NCBI GenBank assembly: GCA_036362985.1
Contig: JAYGXS010000002.1
Span: 15,797,726-15,861,725, forward strand
Source: Ligula intestinalis
Taxonomy: Eukaryota; Platyhelminthes; Cestoda; Diphyllobothriidea; Diphyllobothriidae
Reading direction: 5' to 3'
Length of the DNA: 64,000 nt
The position numbers were made by a program, and so were the translations under genes. Each line of letters starts with the position of its first letter. The first letter of the stretch is position 1. The notes under the pieces are model-generated. The model saw only the letters and a list, made by a program, of their open reading frames with translations, was not told where the DNA came from and did no database searches. This document shows positions 11,701 to 22,472 of the stretch, piece after piece.

Positions 11701-14700
11701 TCCACGAGAGACGAGGCAACAGCTTTCTTGTGGAGTGCTCGAATAGACGGCCGGAAGTTGCGGCAGGGCTCGGGAGCGGTGCAACGGTGATGATTTGGAC
11801 GGCCGGGTTGCGAACAACGCCACCAGAACTGCCGGCTAAGGAGTGTTGTGATGGGCGACTGGTAGAATAGAAGCCTCCACATGAAGATGATCTATAGGTT
11901 TGGGTCTGAGCAACCGGCGTTAATAGGGGATGGCGAAGTTTCTCGTACTCTCCTAATGTACCTATCTTTTTTGCAGCCAAACAGCCATCCTAAAGGGAGC
12001 ACTGACTAAGTACAGGGGACAGTGTTATCAGCAGTCGGAAATATAAGTTGTCTGCAGTCAAAGAGCGTCGACTATGGCAGTATTCGTACAGGCCCACTGA
12101 TGACTGTCAGAGCGTGGAATGGCTCTGTGGCAAGAGAAGAGACCATTTCTAAGGACGAAGTTAACAGGACTTAGGTACTGCCAGCAGAAAACGAACTTTG
12201 GGGGATAATAGACCAGCAAACTGTTGTTAGCAGCTGTGCTCTGGGTCGTGTCTCAGCTTTTAAATTGTCAATGCCGAGTCCCTGTAGTCGATCATGCTGC
12301 ATAGGGAAAGTTCACCGAAATAACTTCCCTCATCACAAAACAAGAAGTAGCGACCGTGGGGATGGTGAGAAGAGTGACTTTGGTGATGCCCCCTTTCGGC
12401 ATACATCAGGCATGCGCTCTTGCGCCAACTCTGTTGCACTAGAGATGCATTTTTTTTACCGGAGCTGGAAATTTACGCTGGTGTTAACAGGAAGTCGTGT
12501 AACGCGCATTACAGACCTGAGTTGTGCTGATGACGTCACAGTATTTGGGATAGCTTGGAAGCCAACCAAGGTAGACATAAAAATCAACACCTTCATGAGG
12601 AAAATTACAGTGGTTGATTTCGCTGTAAGAAACTTCGGTTTTAAATCAGGCAGCAATGGATATGCGATAGTACAACAGCGTGAAGGAGTCTTCTTTGTTT
12701 CAGTTGTCTTCACCAACTATCCCTTAATGGAGCCATCTTAATCATCGATTCCCGAGTCCTTTGGTGGAAGATAAGGTTGTCAATTTGCAAAAGAACACTG
12801 CACTGACAGGCTGGAATCCATTAGAAATTTGATCAAAGTGAGTCAGCGCGCAAGCATTAGACGTAACAGGTGTTTGGCAAAACCTGCATGATCCTGTATC
12901 ATTAGTGCATTACCTAGAAGAAATTACAAAACGTTGGGGTGCGCATGTGAATCGTAATGATATGTGTCGTGCTAGGGTGTACAACGTAGTTAGTAACCTT
13001 TTTCAATGCTCTTGTTCTCGAGGGGAATGCTTTCTAATGTTAGTCTACTGGAAAGCAACCGTTAATACTCAAAGAAAATTCGTTTAAGCAGGTTGTAACG
13101 CCTGTAGTTAGTTGTGTTGCTAAGCAGAGGTGGCAGCTGAATTCCATAAGCGAATGATTGAATAATGTCACACAAACGACCTTTAGGCTTTAAACCGACT
13201 GACAAATAAAAAAGTCGAGAAGCATAGAAATTAGGGTTAATAGTATTCCGTTACTAAGGGGTAAGGCATAGGATAAAAGGAAATCATGAAAATACGATTT
13301 TTACTGCATCCTAGATAGGAAAATTGAGGTTGTAGAGTTTCGCAGGCACGCACGCACCAGTCCCAAACCCTATTTTCTGGACCCCTGGTTTGTGCGTGTG
13401 TGTCGCCAAGCTTTAGACTGGCAGCGGTAGCGCATTGCTATATAAGGAAACGCTAAACGTACGGCATGATGGACGGTCCGGGTGTGTCCGCTTTCGTGCG
13501 TAGGATTGCCTGCTTTAAAACGCTCACATCCAGCTTGTTTGATTGCTTTTTTAGCATTACCAATTGACGCATTTATTGGACACACTATCAGCCCAGTGTG
13601 TGTGAAGTGGCTGATGAGTGGGCTTGGAGTTGGAACGCGACGCCTCCTTCTAATCCCCTGGTTGTGTAAATCCTGGTGTTTGTGTGTGTGTGCCAAGGGG
13701 GCCAGGTCGTACTGTGGCGTGCGCAGGCGGGTTCGCCGGCATTGTCGGCGACTGCACCCATCCTATCTCAGGCGACCGATCAGCTAGGCGGTGGCTTGAT
13801 GCGGACGGTGGGGGAGAGAGTGAGATCGATCCTCGGCGCATTTCTTTTCTCGTTATAATCGATTTGAAGCGCTTGAAGTGTGATAAAAACCGCCGCTTGA
13901 AGGGTTGCCAACTGACCGCCCGGTCAGCCCAGTGTGTGTCTCGTTGTGTGGAGTGGCCGACTGGCGGGCTGAGAGTCAGGTTGCAACGGTTCCTTCTGAC
14001 TATGGTCTCTAGCACTCCTGCTCTCGCGGGAGTCTACCTAGCAGGGCGTGCTGTTGGTACGCATATTTAAGTGTTGGCCGCGCCAGCCACCTGCGCCCTC
14101 CCCATCTCCGGTCTTCCCAACCTTTGTCTTGGTACCAGGTACATGCATGGCAGTGGTGAGAGAGTGGGACAGATTCTGCGTGAGTTCACTTTCACTATGC
14201 TGCCGCGTTGAGTAACCACGTTCGCCTTCAGCTTGCTGAAGCTATCTGTGAACATCGTCGAAACCGACGGTAAAACCGTCGTTTTGTCAAGCTGCAACAT
14301 AAGGGAAACGTCAGACGTACGCCTTGATAGCGAGCCTAGTTGTGATCGCATTCGTGCATGGCTAATTTAGAAAGATGTTATAAGGAGTGGGAACAGTCGT
14401 CTGCACAAATGTTAGGCCTACGCACAAGAGCAACACACATTTTCCCACCGGGGGGGGGGGGGGGGGGGGGGGCGGGGGTCGGTTCAGTCGCAGGTACGGA
14501 GAACAAACAGTCAGTCGACATCTCTAGCGCTCCAATGTATCAACAGACTTTTTTCCCCCTAACTATGACTAAACTACACAGAACTGCCTCTACCACACCA
14601 GTAGCCTTCAGTAAAAATTGCGAAGGGATGTCACAGGAATGTTGGCAAACAAACAGCGAGCGTGTTGGTAGCAAGTACAGGAATGCAAGCAAATTTGTGA

Positions 14701-17700
14701 GAATTGTACAGAATATTTCAAAAAGAAACCATTCACCCACCTGATAACAGTGAAGGCCATAGAATTTGGGTAAGAGGGTACGCGTGTGCTGGACCAAATT
14801 CATATAGTACTCGGGGAGAAGTTTCTGCAGGAAGTCCGCTTCCTTGTGCTGGACAGTTTTCAAAATAAACTCGTCATCCGTGCTGATGTAGAAAATGGAC
14901 CCGCTGGCACCAGGGTTGGAAAGCTCCCGAAGTTCTTGTGTACACAGGGAGTTCTTAAAAATAAGTGTGTAAGTAGCATAGTGTCATAAAATGGTCGTCA
15001 GGTTTGTGCCGAAATATTATGCTGGGTCTACCAAGAGGTCGTTAGTGATAAAGTGTTCTCTGGCAAACCTGCTTACTAGCTCCTGAATTATTAGCAGGCA
15101 GGGATAAAAGTAAATAGCAATAGCTAATATGGCCATAAAGCTTGGGTCACTACTGATTTAAGAGTACGGCAAGATCACTTTCCAGATGCATGTTTTGTTT
15201 TATTTCTTTGGATATCCATGTGCGCATGTGATGACTTTAGCCGTGGGAGAAAAGGTGATTTAGAAGTATGTGCTTTAGGTAATGCTTCGTGGTGGTACAG
15301 CAGCCGTAGTGCAAGAAAAAAATATTATACGTCAGTAGGACCTTGCCACCCACAGCTCGTCAGAACCGAGTCTAAAACCTTGCAAGGGGCTGATTTATAT
15401 GGGTGGAAAGTACTGAAGCGCACGGTTATCGCGGTATGATGTGGGTTGGTTATCTTCAGGATAGCCACGGCCTTCAACAAGTTTATAACTAGGCCTGGGG
15501 AGTAGGAAGCAGGTAACGGGAAGACAGCTTCGTTTTCAACATCATGGTAGGAAGGTACAACTAAGTCAACTGGGAGGGCGGCCTTGGTTGTATGTTGTTA
15601 AGAGGAAATTTAGGACGACGGGTAGACGCGGAGATTTATAGGGCTAAGGGCAATTAACACTTTATGTGTAGTTAAGCGCCGATAGACATAAAGATACAAG
15701 GCAATAAAATACGGTAGTCAGCAGTGACAGAGCCTGATGCCCACTACTGTTTAAGCCCACAAGCAAATCTTAAAATCCTTAACTTGGTTTATTATGACCT
15801 ACTTATGAGGTCAAATTGCGAAAAAATAACGGTCGGTTTAGAAAAACGTAGGTACATTTGACTTTGACCAAAAAGGTGGCGAGTTCGAGGCTCGGGTGGG
15901 ATGCCATTTGGGTCTGGGTATGACTGGCTGAGGATGGCTATTAAGCCAGAAATGGTCATTCCAGTCTCCCTTGCCTTTCTCCAGTACTACCAGCTGCTAC
16001 GGCTGTCAGGGCCTCTATCAAGGCCCTAGACAGAGAGGGGCAGATAAGTTCCGTTAGCGGTCGGGTGAACGTTCATCAATGAGAACCAGCATTATTTCAC
16101 GCCATCCGGAGCGTACTAGGTCCACATTAATTGTGCGTCAACCTAGGTAAAACAAACTTTCCCCTTTCTATGATTAGTCTTAGAAGAAGGCATTTCCTGA
16201 AATAATTTAATGTTTGAAATTGACTACCGTGTCCATGTGGGATCCTAAATACTAGAGCTACACACGTTACACTCACATGAATAGTCACATCAAATATGAA
16301 GGTAATAATTTTTCAGAATATTATGTGCTCGTTTTTTCGGAAAACCATCTTTTTACGCTTTTTTAAAAGAGAAACGCTGCAAAAATTTTTGTCAGTGACT
16401 AACGATTGATGATCTTCATAGAGATCAGTGAAAAATTTACGGTTAGCATCTTCGAAAGGCTGAATGAATAAAGAAAGCAATTTCAATCGGAACAATGACG
16501 ACAGTTGGTTGGCTTCCCATGCGTGGGTGTTATACTTGTCCGAAACCTAAACATACAACTATGCACCTTTTAAAGCCACCCAAGTTCATGCACAAGTACT
16601 CGTGGAAGCTCGCTCAGAAAGGCCTACGCAAACATAAACGGTAATGCCTCTGAGGTTAGGAAGGTAAGGAAATACAAATACATATTGGTGAATTGAATGC
16701 TACCTTAAAAGTGAGGGATTTAAGACCGGAGGTACAGACACTATAGCGGCCGGGTAAGTCGACAGAACTGACAGTGAAATAATAATTCAATAGACCGATG
16801 TTTATATTGTTTGAAATGTCCGCCAGTGAAGTGCAGTTACCACCTCGATATACTTATTTCAATAGTATCAGTTATAATTACTACTGCAAACTTAAGCATT
16901 GTGTCTTCATATGCTCAACATAAGGATTTAAGGTGGTGTTTGTGGAGATGGCACCTACAAATTATTGGCAGCAAATCAAGTATTCTATTCTTTGTTACAG
17001 CATGTGAACACCTGCAGGGTAAACGACTGGTCTGCGGGGGGGGTTCTATAGGGCTGTTTAAAGATCTATGTCCGAACATTTAAGCAGAAATTTATTCATT
17101 AATTTCGGAGAACAGGAACCCGAAGGAAAATGATGAGGACCCATCACTAGGTTACACCCTCCTTGGCTTCAAAACACAGCGGCCAGGAATTGAAAAAAAA
17201 CTAATTTGTGATCTTCTGACTAGTACGGCATCTTGAATATAAACAAGGATGCTCACTCGTTCAGACTGCTCTTACGATATTTTCCTCCACACCAGATTGA
17301 CATCCACATCATCTATTGTTAATTAATTATGGTAATGGCATTTTTCGCTCCCCCACCCCTTAGTACAAACCCTGATCTCCATACTGGCCCAACTACTCGC
17401 TTCACCTACACACTTTTACCTCGCGTGAACAAATCATGGATTCTGATAAGTTCATTATCTTTGCAAAAGTACTTGATTGATGAGCGAGCACCTAAAAGGC
17501 CGGCTAGCTAAAGTTTTTTTCAAAAACAGTGAGACCTCTATTAACGAAGTTTATGCGTTCCAGCACCTAGCTTGTCATGTGAAATGCTCCTTTTGCGAAG
17601 CGCAGTCAAGCAAACTACATCAGTTCACTGCTTAGTCACTTGGCAGGCGACCGAGGACCCACGCTCTGAAAGCAAGACTCAACGGTGGACACAGGCACAT

Positions 17701-19620
17701 ACGCACACGCACACACTGACAACTTGCTAACTGAGCGGAAGCTCGTAAATCGAAACAAATTTTCTGCGAATGGCTTGCTCGTTACCTGAAATGCTTGTAG
17801 ATGGAGCTGCTTGTCACCCAAGGATAAACTGTAGGCAAAATTAGACCCATGATACATTCCACTTGCGTCAATGTGTCGTGACAAGTAAAGCCTTAAACAA
17901 TGCCAAACTGTTCAAAACAAGCCTCACCGACAGCCAAAAGCGCAACAAATTTAACACTTTGCTGGCATACTGATTTCCGGAACGTCGCACAAGCAAAACA
18001 TGCCCGTCAATTCTATTGCATCGACTTCATTTTAGCAAACAGTAAAAAAGACTGGAGACTTAACTACGGCATAGGTGGGAAAATAGAAATTCCCCGAACG
18101 CCACTGAAGTGGAGCTGATGTGGCTTAATAGTAATGTTTGAATCTAGGAATCACCTATCGGTAGTTGCCCTGGGGTTAACTCCATTAATCATTTGTAATT
18201 TTTATTTTTTTCTGATACTACAGGGAAATTAGTGCATGAGGAAGGACAGTAACGAGGAAGTGTGTGTTGGAGATGTGACAACACTCTAAAACGTTTTCGA
18301 AACAGGCACTGGCTTTTGCGTGAATATCTATCAGACAATGAAAGCATATATAATTGAAGTTGCTGCAATACGTGCATTCAGCAGCATCAGCGTTATAAAA
18401 TCATATGCTTTTTAGTAAGCCACGGCTCGATAATGGAGTAACTGTTTGATAGGTAATGTGCGCGTGCTCAAGAACTCTGAAGCATAAACAGAGCAGCATA
18501 CAAAAAAGCATGAAAGAGTTGGGTATGCAGACTAACCAGGTAGTCACGGATGTCGAGTTCAAAAGTGTCCCGAAAAGACCGGAATGCGACCGGCGCGAAT
18601 GTTCGAAAACGAAAGTCGCTGAGATTGTGCGCCGGCGTCGTCTTGCTGCCGGAGCGGGGAAAGTCAACAGTCTCAACGACCTCGAAATCTCGGAAAAGGA
18701 CATCACGAACGGGTTTCTGTTGAAGGATGCTGATACTGTGTTGAATGCCCAGCTGGATGGCTCGCTGGATCTCAGAGGTTGGGGTCTAAAATTAGTAAAA
18801 CATTACGCCAGCGATTATAAACAAACTTGTAAAATAAAAGAAAAAAAATCGCTTTTTCGAAATAAAAACGGATGTAATCGCCATATACAACGTACCGAAC
18901 TGAAAAAAATAAAATATGAAAGGCCTGTCAGATAAACACGGGGTAAATTGGCGTGCAAGGCAATCTGAGTGGACGGCAGCCTCTGTAAACAAACTTCCAC
19001 ACACTTATAACTAGGTCAATGGGAAGGTACAGTATTTATCAATTCAATGTTTGTTTGATAGGCCGTTCAAAAATCGTCGGAAAACTTATTAGTTAGCGTT
19101 AACCTAACATGTGATCGGGACTAGATTTGTCATCACCTCGGTCATTAATAACTACATAATGGAAGGAAATAGATTTAGAACTTGCAAGAAATCAATGCCA
19201 TAAACATCTACGTAGTACATTCAGAGGGGTGCGAAAATAAAGAAGCCGTGGCTACCTGCACATTTGAATTCATACATTCTTAAACTATTTCGCCATGTCG
19301 TTATCCGATGCCGTAAACACTGAGTTAATTTAAGTTACATTACTGTGCTCCTTTGCTCATTTATTTATAAAGAGTCAAATGTAATATGCCACACAGAAGA
19401 AAATGCCTATAAGCGAAGTTGGAAATAAAACCGCACAAATAAGCGTAAGTGGAACCGAATAAGACTACATACCTTCTTATAGGTGACAGTACCCTGCTCG
19501 GTGACACGCCGATGGCCCAATTTCTTTGCTCTTTTTGATTCGTTTTCCCATCGGCCTGACCTGTTCCCCGAAAGTCCCCAAAAGGGCGGTGACTGGGGGA
19601 CATCATTCTGTGAAATCACA
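5639..19620 (-). CDS. PIP5K1: Phosphatidylinositol-4-phosphate 5-kinase type I (five exons seen, partial)
   Basis: This enzyme phosphorylates PI4P to PI(4,5)P2 at the plasma membrane. Five minus-strand exons join in frame: 19473-19620, 18537-18785, 14741-14953, 6531-6691 and 5639-5717 (850 nt). In order they give [54 protein letters not shown], the glycine-rich loop SNPGASGS, the ATP-site lysine in [69 protein letters not shown] and [18 protein letters not shown]. These match the type I PIP5K core in order. The MDYSLL motif, catalytic aspartates and activation loop are missing and should lie left of the window. The 19620 exon begins in phase 1, so an upstream first exon exists but was not identified. 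Introns measure 687, 3583, 8049 and 813 bp; the 8 kb one holds two LINE-A copies in the same orientation. Confidence 0.93.
6531..6691 (-). CDS. PIP5K1: PIP5K exon with YDLKGS motif
   Basis: This 161-nt exon has acceptor GGTTCAG, donor CAA/GTAAGT, enters in phase 0 and leaves in phase 2. It encodes [20 protein letters not shown], then [17 protein letters not shown] and [10 protein letters not shown]. The split codon AA|A links it cleanly to the 5717 exon. Confidence 0.93.
6739..6760. repeat. TA dinucleotide microsatellite
   Basis: An uninterrupted run of about eleven TA units lies just upstream of the 6531-6691 exon, inside the 8 kb PIP5K intron. Confidence 0.9.
6761..8154. other. PIP5K intron 3, 3' part, without recognised genes
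   Basis: AT-rich intron sequence. A run of about twelve G lies at 7768-7779. Open frames such as 7470-7730 (plus) and 7721-8114 (minus) show no conserved motif and are probably chance. Confidence 0.5.
8350..9410 (-). pseudogene. LINE-A reverse transcriptase, second half and C-terminus
   Basis: From 9387 the frame gives [28 protein letters not shown] and [10 protein letters not shown] (the YADD-type catalytic block, here with A-D-D), then [17 protein letters not shown]. Further frame changes occur near 8737. The segment 8691-8350 reads [13 protein letters not shown] and then connection sequence, matching copies 1 and 4. The terminal CCHC finger seen in copy 4 is absent. Confidence 0.8.
9375..10000 (-). 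pseudogene. LINE-A reverse transcriptase, first half, shifted frame
   Basis: This segment encodes RT blocks including [69 protein letters not shown] and [11 protein letters not shown] (block A, with the catalytic D). At about 9410 the frame is lost: the bases after SRAF continue as [18 protein letters not shown] in the frame used at 9387. A one-base loss next to the catalytic block would explain this. Loss of the frame makes this copy non-autonomous. Confidence 0.82.
9898..11133 (-). pseudogene. LINE-A ORF, N-terminal part: 2A-like leader, PHD-like finger, APE endonuclease
   Basis: The first ATG is at 11133. Codons 10-25 read [16 protein letters not shown], a 2A-like ribosome-skipping motif with G where most active 2As have D. 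Then comes a C-x2-C, C-x2-C, WCHFRC finger (about residues 29-56). An in-frame TAG at 10939-10941 interrupts the frame; the same frame continues into the endonuclease with [35 protein letters not shown] and GSDHLPIVL, all catalytic blocks present. The protein would nick target DNA for target-primed reverse transcription. The frame is lost at about 9950, where an apparent deletion or frameshift moves the continuation to another frame. Confidence 0.85.
11171..11895 (-). mobile_element. LINE-A copy 4, 5'-truncated, with intact C-terminal CCHC finger
   Basis: On the minus strand the 5' truncation is near 11895, at the same family position as the first bases of the window. An open frame from 11882 to 11292 gives the C-terminal region, with [43 protein letters not shown] and [19 protein letters not shown]. 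The CCPDC to HLFAC pattern is the terminal CCHC finger of Jockey-type LINEs. Its 3' sequence differs from copies 2 and 3 beyond about 11280 and ends directly at the C-run of copy 3, so the two copies lie head to tail. Confidence 0.8.
11896..14440. other. PIP5K intron 3, middle part; possible old RT relic and GC-rich repeat
   Basis: A plus-strand open frame at 12265-12741 contains [16 protein letters not shown], which looks like the YADD region of a reverse transcriptase, but its flanks are not recognisable. The stretch 13470-14110 is GC-rich. It holds two diverged direct copies of a block beginning TCAGCCCAGTGTGTGT, at about 13590 and 13925. No host exon was recognised. Confidence 0.4.
14450..14472. 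repeat. Run of 23 G residues
   Basis: An uninterrupted 23-base G run followed by GCGGGGG lies about 270 bases from the PIP5K exon at 14741. It sits in the intron immediately downstream of that exon, where the C-rich complement is in the transcript. Confidence 0.9.
14741..14953 (-). CDS. PIP5K1: PIP5K exon with glycine-rich loop and ATP-site lysine
   Basis: Exactly 71 codons, phase 0 on both sides, with acceptor TTTTTAAG and donor CAG/GTGGGT. It encodes [19 protein letters not shown], then [20 protein letters not shown] and [20 protein letters not shown]. This is the most conserved stretch of the family and makes the assignment secure. The glycine-rich loop and the lysine of ILKTVQHKE are intact. 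Confidence 0.95.
15880..16075 (+). repeat. SINE-like dispersed repeat, copy 1
   Basis: The segment shares GTCTGGG, then a block around GGTCATTCCAGTCTCCCTTGCCTTT, with 59935-60025 (GGCCATTCCAACTTGCCTTCCTTT) in the same order. A box-B-like GAGTTCGAGGCTC lies at about 15888, so a tRNA-derived SINE is possible. Divergence is high and boundaries are unclear. Confidence 0.35.
16080..18530. other. PIP5K intron 2, no other feature recognised
   Basis: AT-rich intron. Open frames at 16313-16495, 17636-17884 and 17900-18118 show no conserved motif. I see nothing else here. Confidence 0.5.
18537..18785 (-). CDS. PIP5K1: PIP5K exon, N-lobe
   Basis: Exactly 83 codons, phase 0 on both sides, with acceptor TAATTTTAG and donor CTG/GTTAGT. 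It encodes [14 protein letters not shown] through [19 protein letters not shown] to DIRDYL, matching the PIP5K segment that begins the catalytic N-lobe. The exon is clearly richer in G+C than the surrounding intron. A 159-codon open frame on the opposite strand is its shadow. Confidence 0.92.
19473..19620 (-). CDS. PIP5K1: PIP5K exon, N-terminal edge of kinase core
   Basis: This 148-nt exon has acceptor ACTCACAG and donor AAG/GTATGT. It encodes a variable lead followed by [20 protein letters not shown], the conserved entry to the type I PIP5K catalytic core. It starts with one base of a split codon and ends in phase 0. The upstream ~30 residues ([17 protein letters not shown]) are not recognisable. 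Confidence 0.85.
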
Positions 19621-22021
19621 CTGTGAGTATCTAGACAAAAAAGGAAAACGAAATCGCGATTGTTTGGAGTCGAAGAATAGTGTTTGACGAATGAACAGGC
19701 ATGTGCAAGTTAGCTCTCTAAAAGGCCTACCGTTAAGCGAGAAGCGCATATTGCAAAAACAGGTGACTAGCTCAGCTATTAAACCTATTTATAAATCAGG
19801 CTTACTGCTCAGTCTGTGAACTTTTATGATATTCATGAGAAACCCTGTCCCTTCAAGTCAACATAGAAAATGGGTGAGGCTTTAGTGGTGCTTGAGAGTT
19901 GGAAGTGTTACACCATTGAAGGTAGAAGAGCCTGCAGAGAGTAAGTCGGTCAGGTAGCAAAAAACGATTAAAAGATATGTGAACAGCAATTTACGTCATG
20001 TAATAACTGGCAGTTGCAACTAAACAATGAATGGTCTCTTGATCTGAGAAAAAGAGTGTCTCGAAACATTTTACCTGTTTTGTAAATCAGTGGCATGATC
20101 GAGAAATAAAATCAAGAATCCGAATATCCTTATACAGAGTCACCGTCCCACAACTTTTTAGCACGCAACATTTTCCGGAAACGTAAATGGCAACACAAAT
20201 GATGATAAAGAGCGCATAAGAGAAGAAGTAACTTTATAATATGCATGAAAAAATCTCTTTATTCAAAGGACGCATGATCAGTCTGCTCAACCGGACGATT
20301 TTGTCGTCAAATCCCGAGTATAAGCTTGTATTTTGCACAGTGGTGGACAATAATTTGTCCTGCTGACTTGCTTAAAGTTACACAGAGGTAGGTGGGGGGT
20401 CTGTCAGTGTCGCTAGCGCAGCCTGAGTCTTTGAGTCCTTAGGTGTGGGTATACTTTTACTTTTTACTATTTTGTTCTCTAATTTGGTTTTTATTGAGAT
20501 ATGTTTTGCAATTTACATATTTGCCAAGCGCTGATCCTCTGCTAGCAAAAGCTGACTAGCGACTTAACATACGAAAGCCAAGATAAAAAGCACTTATGAA
20601 ACCGTTTAATTTACACACGAATTGCGATTCTTCAGACGTTTGAAAGCGTAATTCAGGTTGCAGTAAGATACCGATACCGAAACATAAAAACATGGTTCAT
20701 TATGTCAACGCGCGAGAGTAATTCGTGTTGACCGCGAAGACGTACAAATGGGATATCGAAAATGGAAAATTTTCTTTAAAGCGGGTAGAAATTTTTTGCA
20801 CGGCGAACCAAAACCACATTTGTGTCTAAGAATTGACGTGATGTGGGTGGTTAAACACCCATGCGATTTGCAATGCTGGGCCCCAGGCTAATAAATGTTC
20901 CAAATTGCCCTGGCGCTCTTTCAAAGGCAGTGTAAGAATCGGCAAATCATCCGAATAGCAAAAATTTTTTAATGTGGTCAAGGGAACCAGGCACATTTCC
21001 TAATCGGCTCCGGTAAAAACGCGCTCTCTGACTCACAACTTCAGGAACGCTTACATGTTTCTGCAAGAACTAAGGGTTATAAACATACAAAATACGCTAT
21101 GGTTATAAACGATAAAAATCCATTAAACTTGATGATCTCTTTAAAGAGCTCAGTAGACCAACATGACACCTGAGATTTAGCTAATAAATATCGCATGAAT
21201 ATAACTTGGGTTCAAAAATTGGGCGCTCATATTAATAAAAAGCTGTAAAAATGCTAGAATTCCAGTAAATGTTTTCAAATTAACGTGAAAAATAGTAATT
21301 CCTACTGCTTTCCATTCCTGAGGAATTTCATTTAGCCCGCGGCTCAGCTCGACTGCAGTTCAGTATTTAAAAGTAGTTAATCAACTGTAAGGTTACAAAG
21401 TCGGAACCGAGTATGAAAGGTTCATGCTTCTATGTTTTTGACAATGAGATTAACTTTCTGTAGGAAAATGGGAGAGTTTTTCGCTTCATATGTTCAAGTT
21501 GTAACATTTTTTTGGTTATTAGAAGGTAAAACCATGATGACAAGGCCAACTGGAATGTTTGGGAGCTAAGGTAGTGAAGGAAAAACGTAAAGACTTAACT
21601 GATAACATTAAACAAAAGCGAAACATCAAACTATGTCACTTCTTAAATAAGCCCATATACGTCCAGTGAAAACCAATAGGGCTCCAACAACCTATTTTTT
21701 GTTGAACAACTCATCCTTCTGGCTCTGTGGAGTCCGAAAGTGCTGAAAAGCATCCTCTTGACATGCAGAACTGTTAAGCTGTTCAAGGTTAACCCACAAT
21801 AAATGCTTTTATGCTTGCCCCCAGTTGTTCTAAAGGGCCTTTATTGGAAACTTAAGAGATGAATTATTTACAGGAGGGCAATGGCAAACGCCATAAAATT
21901 TCTATAGAAACACAAGGCGTTCCCATGAATTCCTTGGGGATATTCAGATGATAATAAGTCTGAAAATATTTTATGGATTTTTCTTGACTACCAAAATTAT
22001 ATAGTTGGTCAACGTCTATCT
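19621..22021. other. Non-coding stretch upstream of the PIP5K exons
   Basis: AT-rich sequence without a recognisable exon. An upstream PIP5K exon carrying the start codon must exist beyond 19620 because the 19473-19620 exon begins with a split codon. I could not identify it here. Confidence 0.5.
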
Positions 22022-22380
22022 ATGTCCAACGTGCCTACTCCGAAGGAAAGGACTGTCACGGACGTCGAAAACTTTCGGAGACTGTTAGATGGCATGCTCC
22101 GACAAAGAGAGACAGTGAAAGTTCATGCAGCGCTTTCGGATATGAAATAAGTTTCACGAACTGTCAGAAAATGTCTGACCTCGACCTATCAAGCTGGGTT
22201 TGGACGACAAAGAAGAAGTTAACATGGCTCTGTCGCACATACTGCTTTTACCCAAGCACGGTGATCGATGTCTTTTGGCGACTGTACGCCAATAACTACG
22301 CTTCCCGCAACCTCGAAAATCTTGAAGACCTTAACCAAAGAATAGATGATGCGCCATGTGTCAGCTTACAACCTATTTAG
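22022..22380 (+). pseudogene. Coding-like relic of unknown identity
   Basis: An ATG at 22022 opens 42 codons beginning MSNVPTPKERTVTDVENF and ending TAA at 22148. A second frame from 22171 gives 69 codons ending at 22380. The segment has a more balanced base composition than its flanks. Two adjacent frames of coding-like character suggest a frameshifted gene remnant or processed copy. I do not recognise the protein. Confidence 0.25.
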
Positions 22381-22422
22381 CGCGGCTTAGCATGGGGTGC
22401 CAAAAAAATTCCGGTGACACCG

Positions 22423-22472
22423 TTATCTCCTCCGCCTCCTCATCCTCCTTCTCCTCCTCCTCATCCTCCTCA
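22423..22472 (+). repeat. TCC-rich microsatellite at the truncation point of CR1-B copy 1
   Basis: About 50 bases of CTCCTC/CATCCT units lead directly into the CR1-B sequence that starts ATCCTTTATACATTTCCCG. The repeat replaces the 5' half of the element, so the insertion began at, or was extended from, this tract. Confidence 0.8.

Noticed and set aside
13370..14070. Several overlapping open frames of 60-128 codons
   Set aside because: GC-rich repeat-like sequence gives open frames on both strands; none shows a domain or splice support.
14786..14989. Plus-strand open frame over the PIP5K exon
   Set aside because: The minus-strand reading matches PIP5K; this one has no motif.
15888..15901. 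Box-B-like GAGTTCGAGGCTC as a tRNA gene
   Set aside because: No cloverleaf, acceptor stem or box A at the right distance; at most a SINE remnant.
18456..18935. 159-codon plus-strand open frame
   Set aside because: It is the antisense shadow of the PIP5K exon at 18537-18785, which has splice sites and a strong family match.
22423..22472. TCC repeats as a CRISPR-like array
   Set aside because: It is a simple microsatellite without unique spacers.
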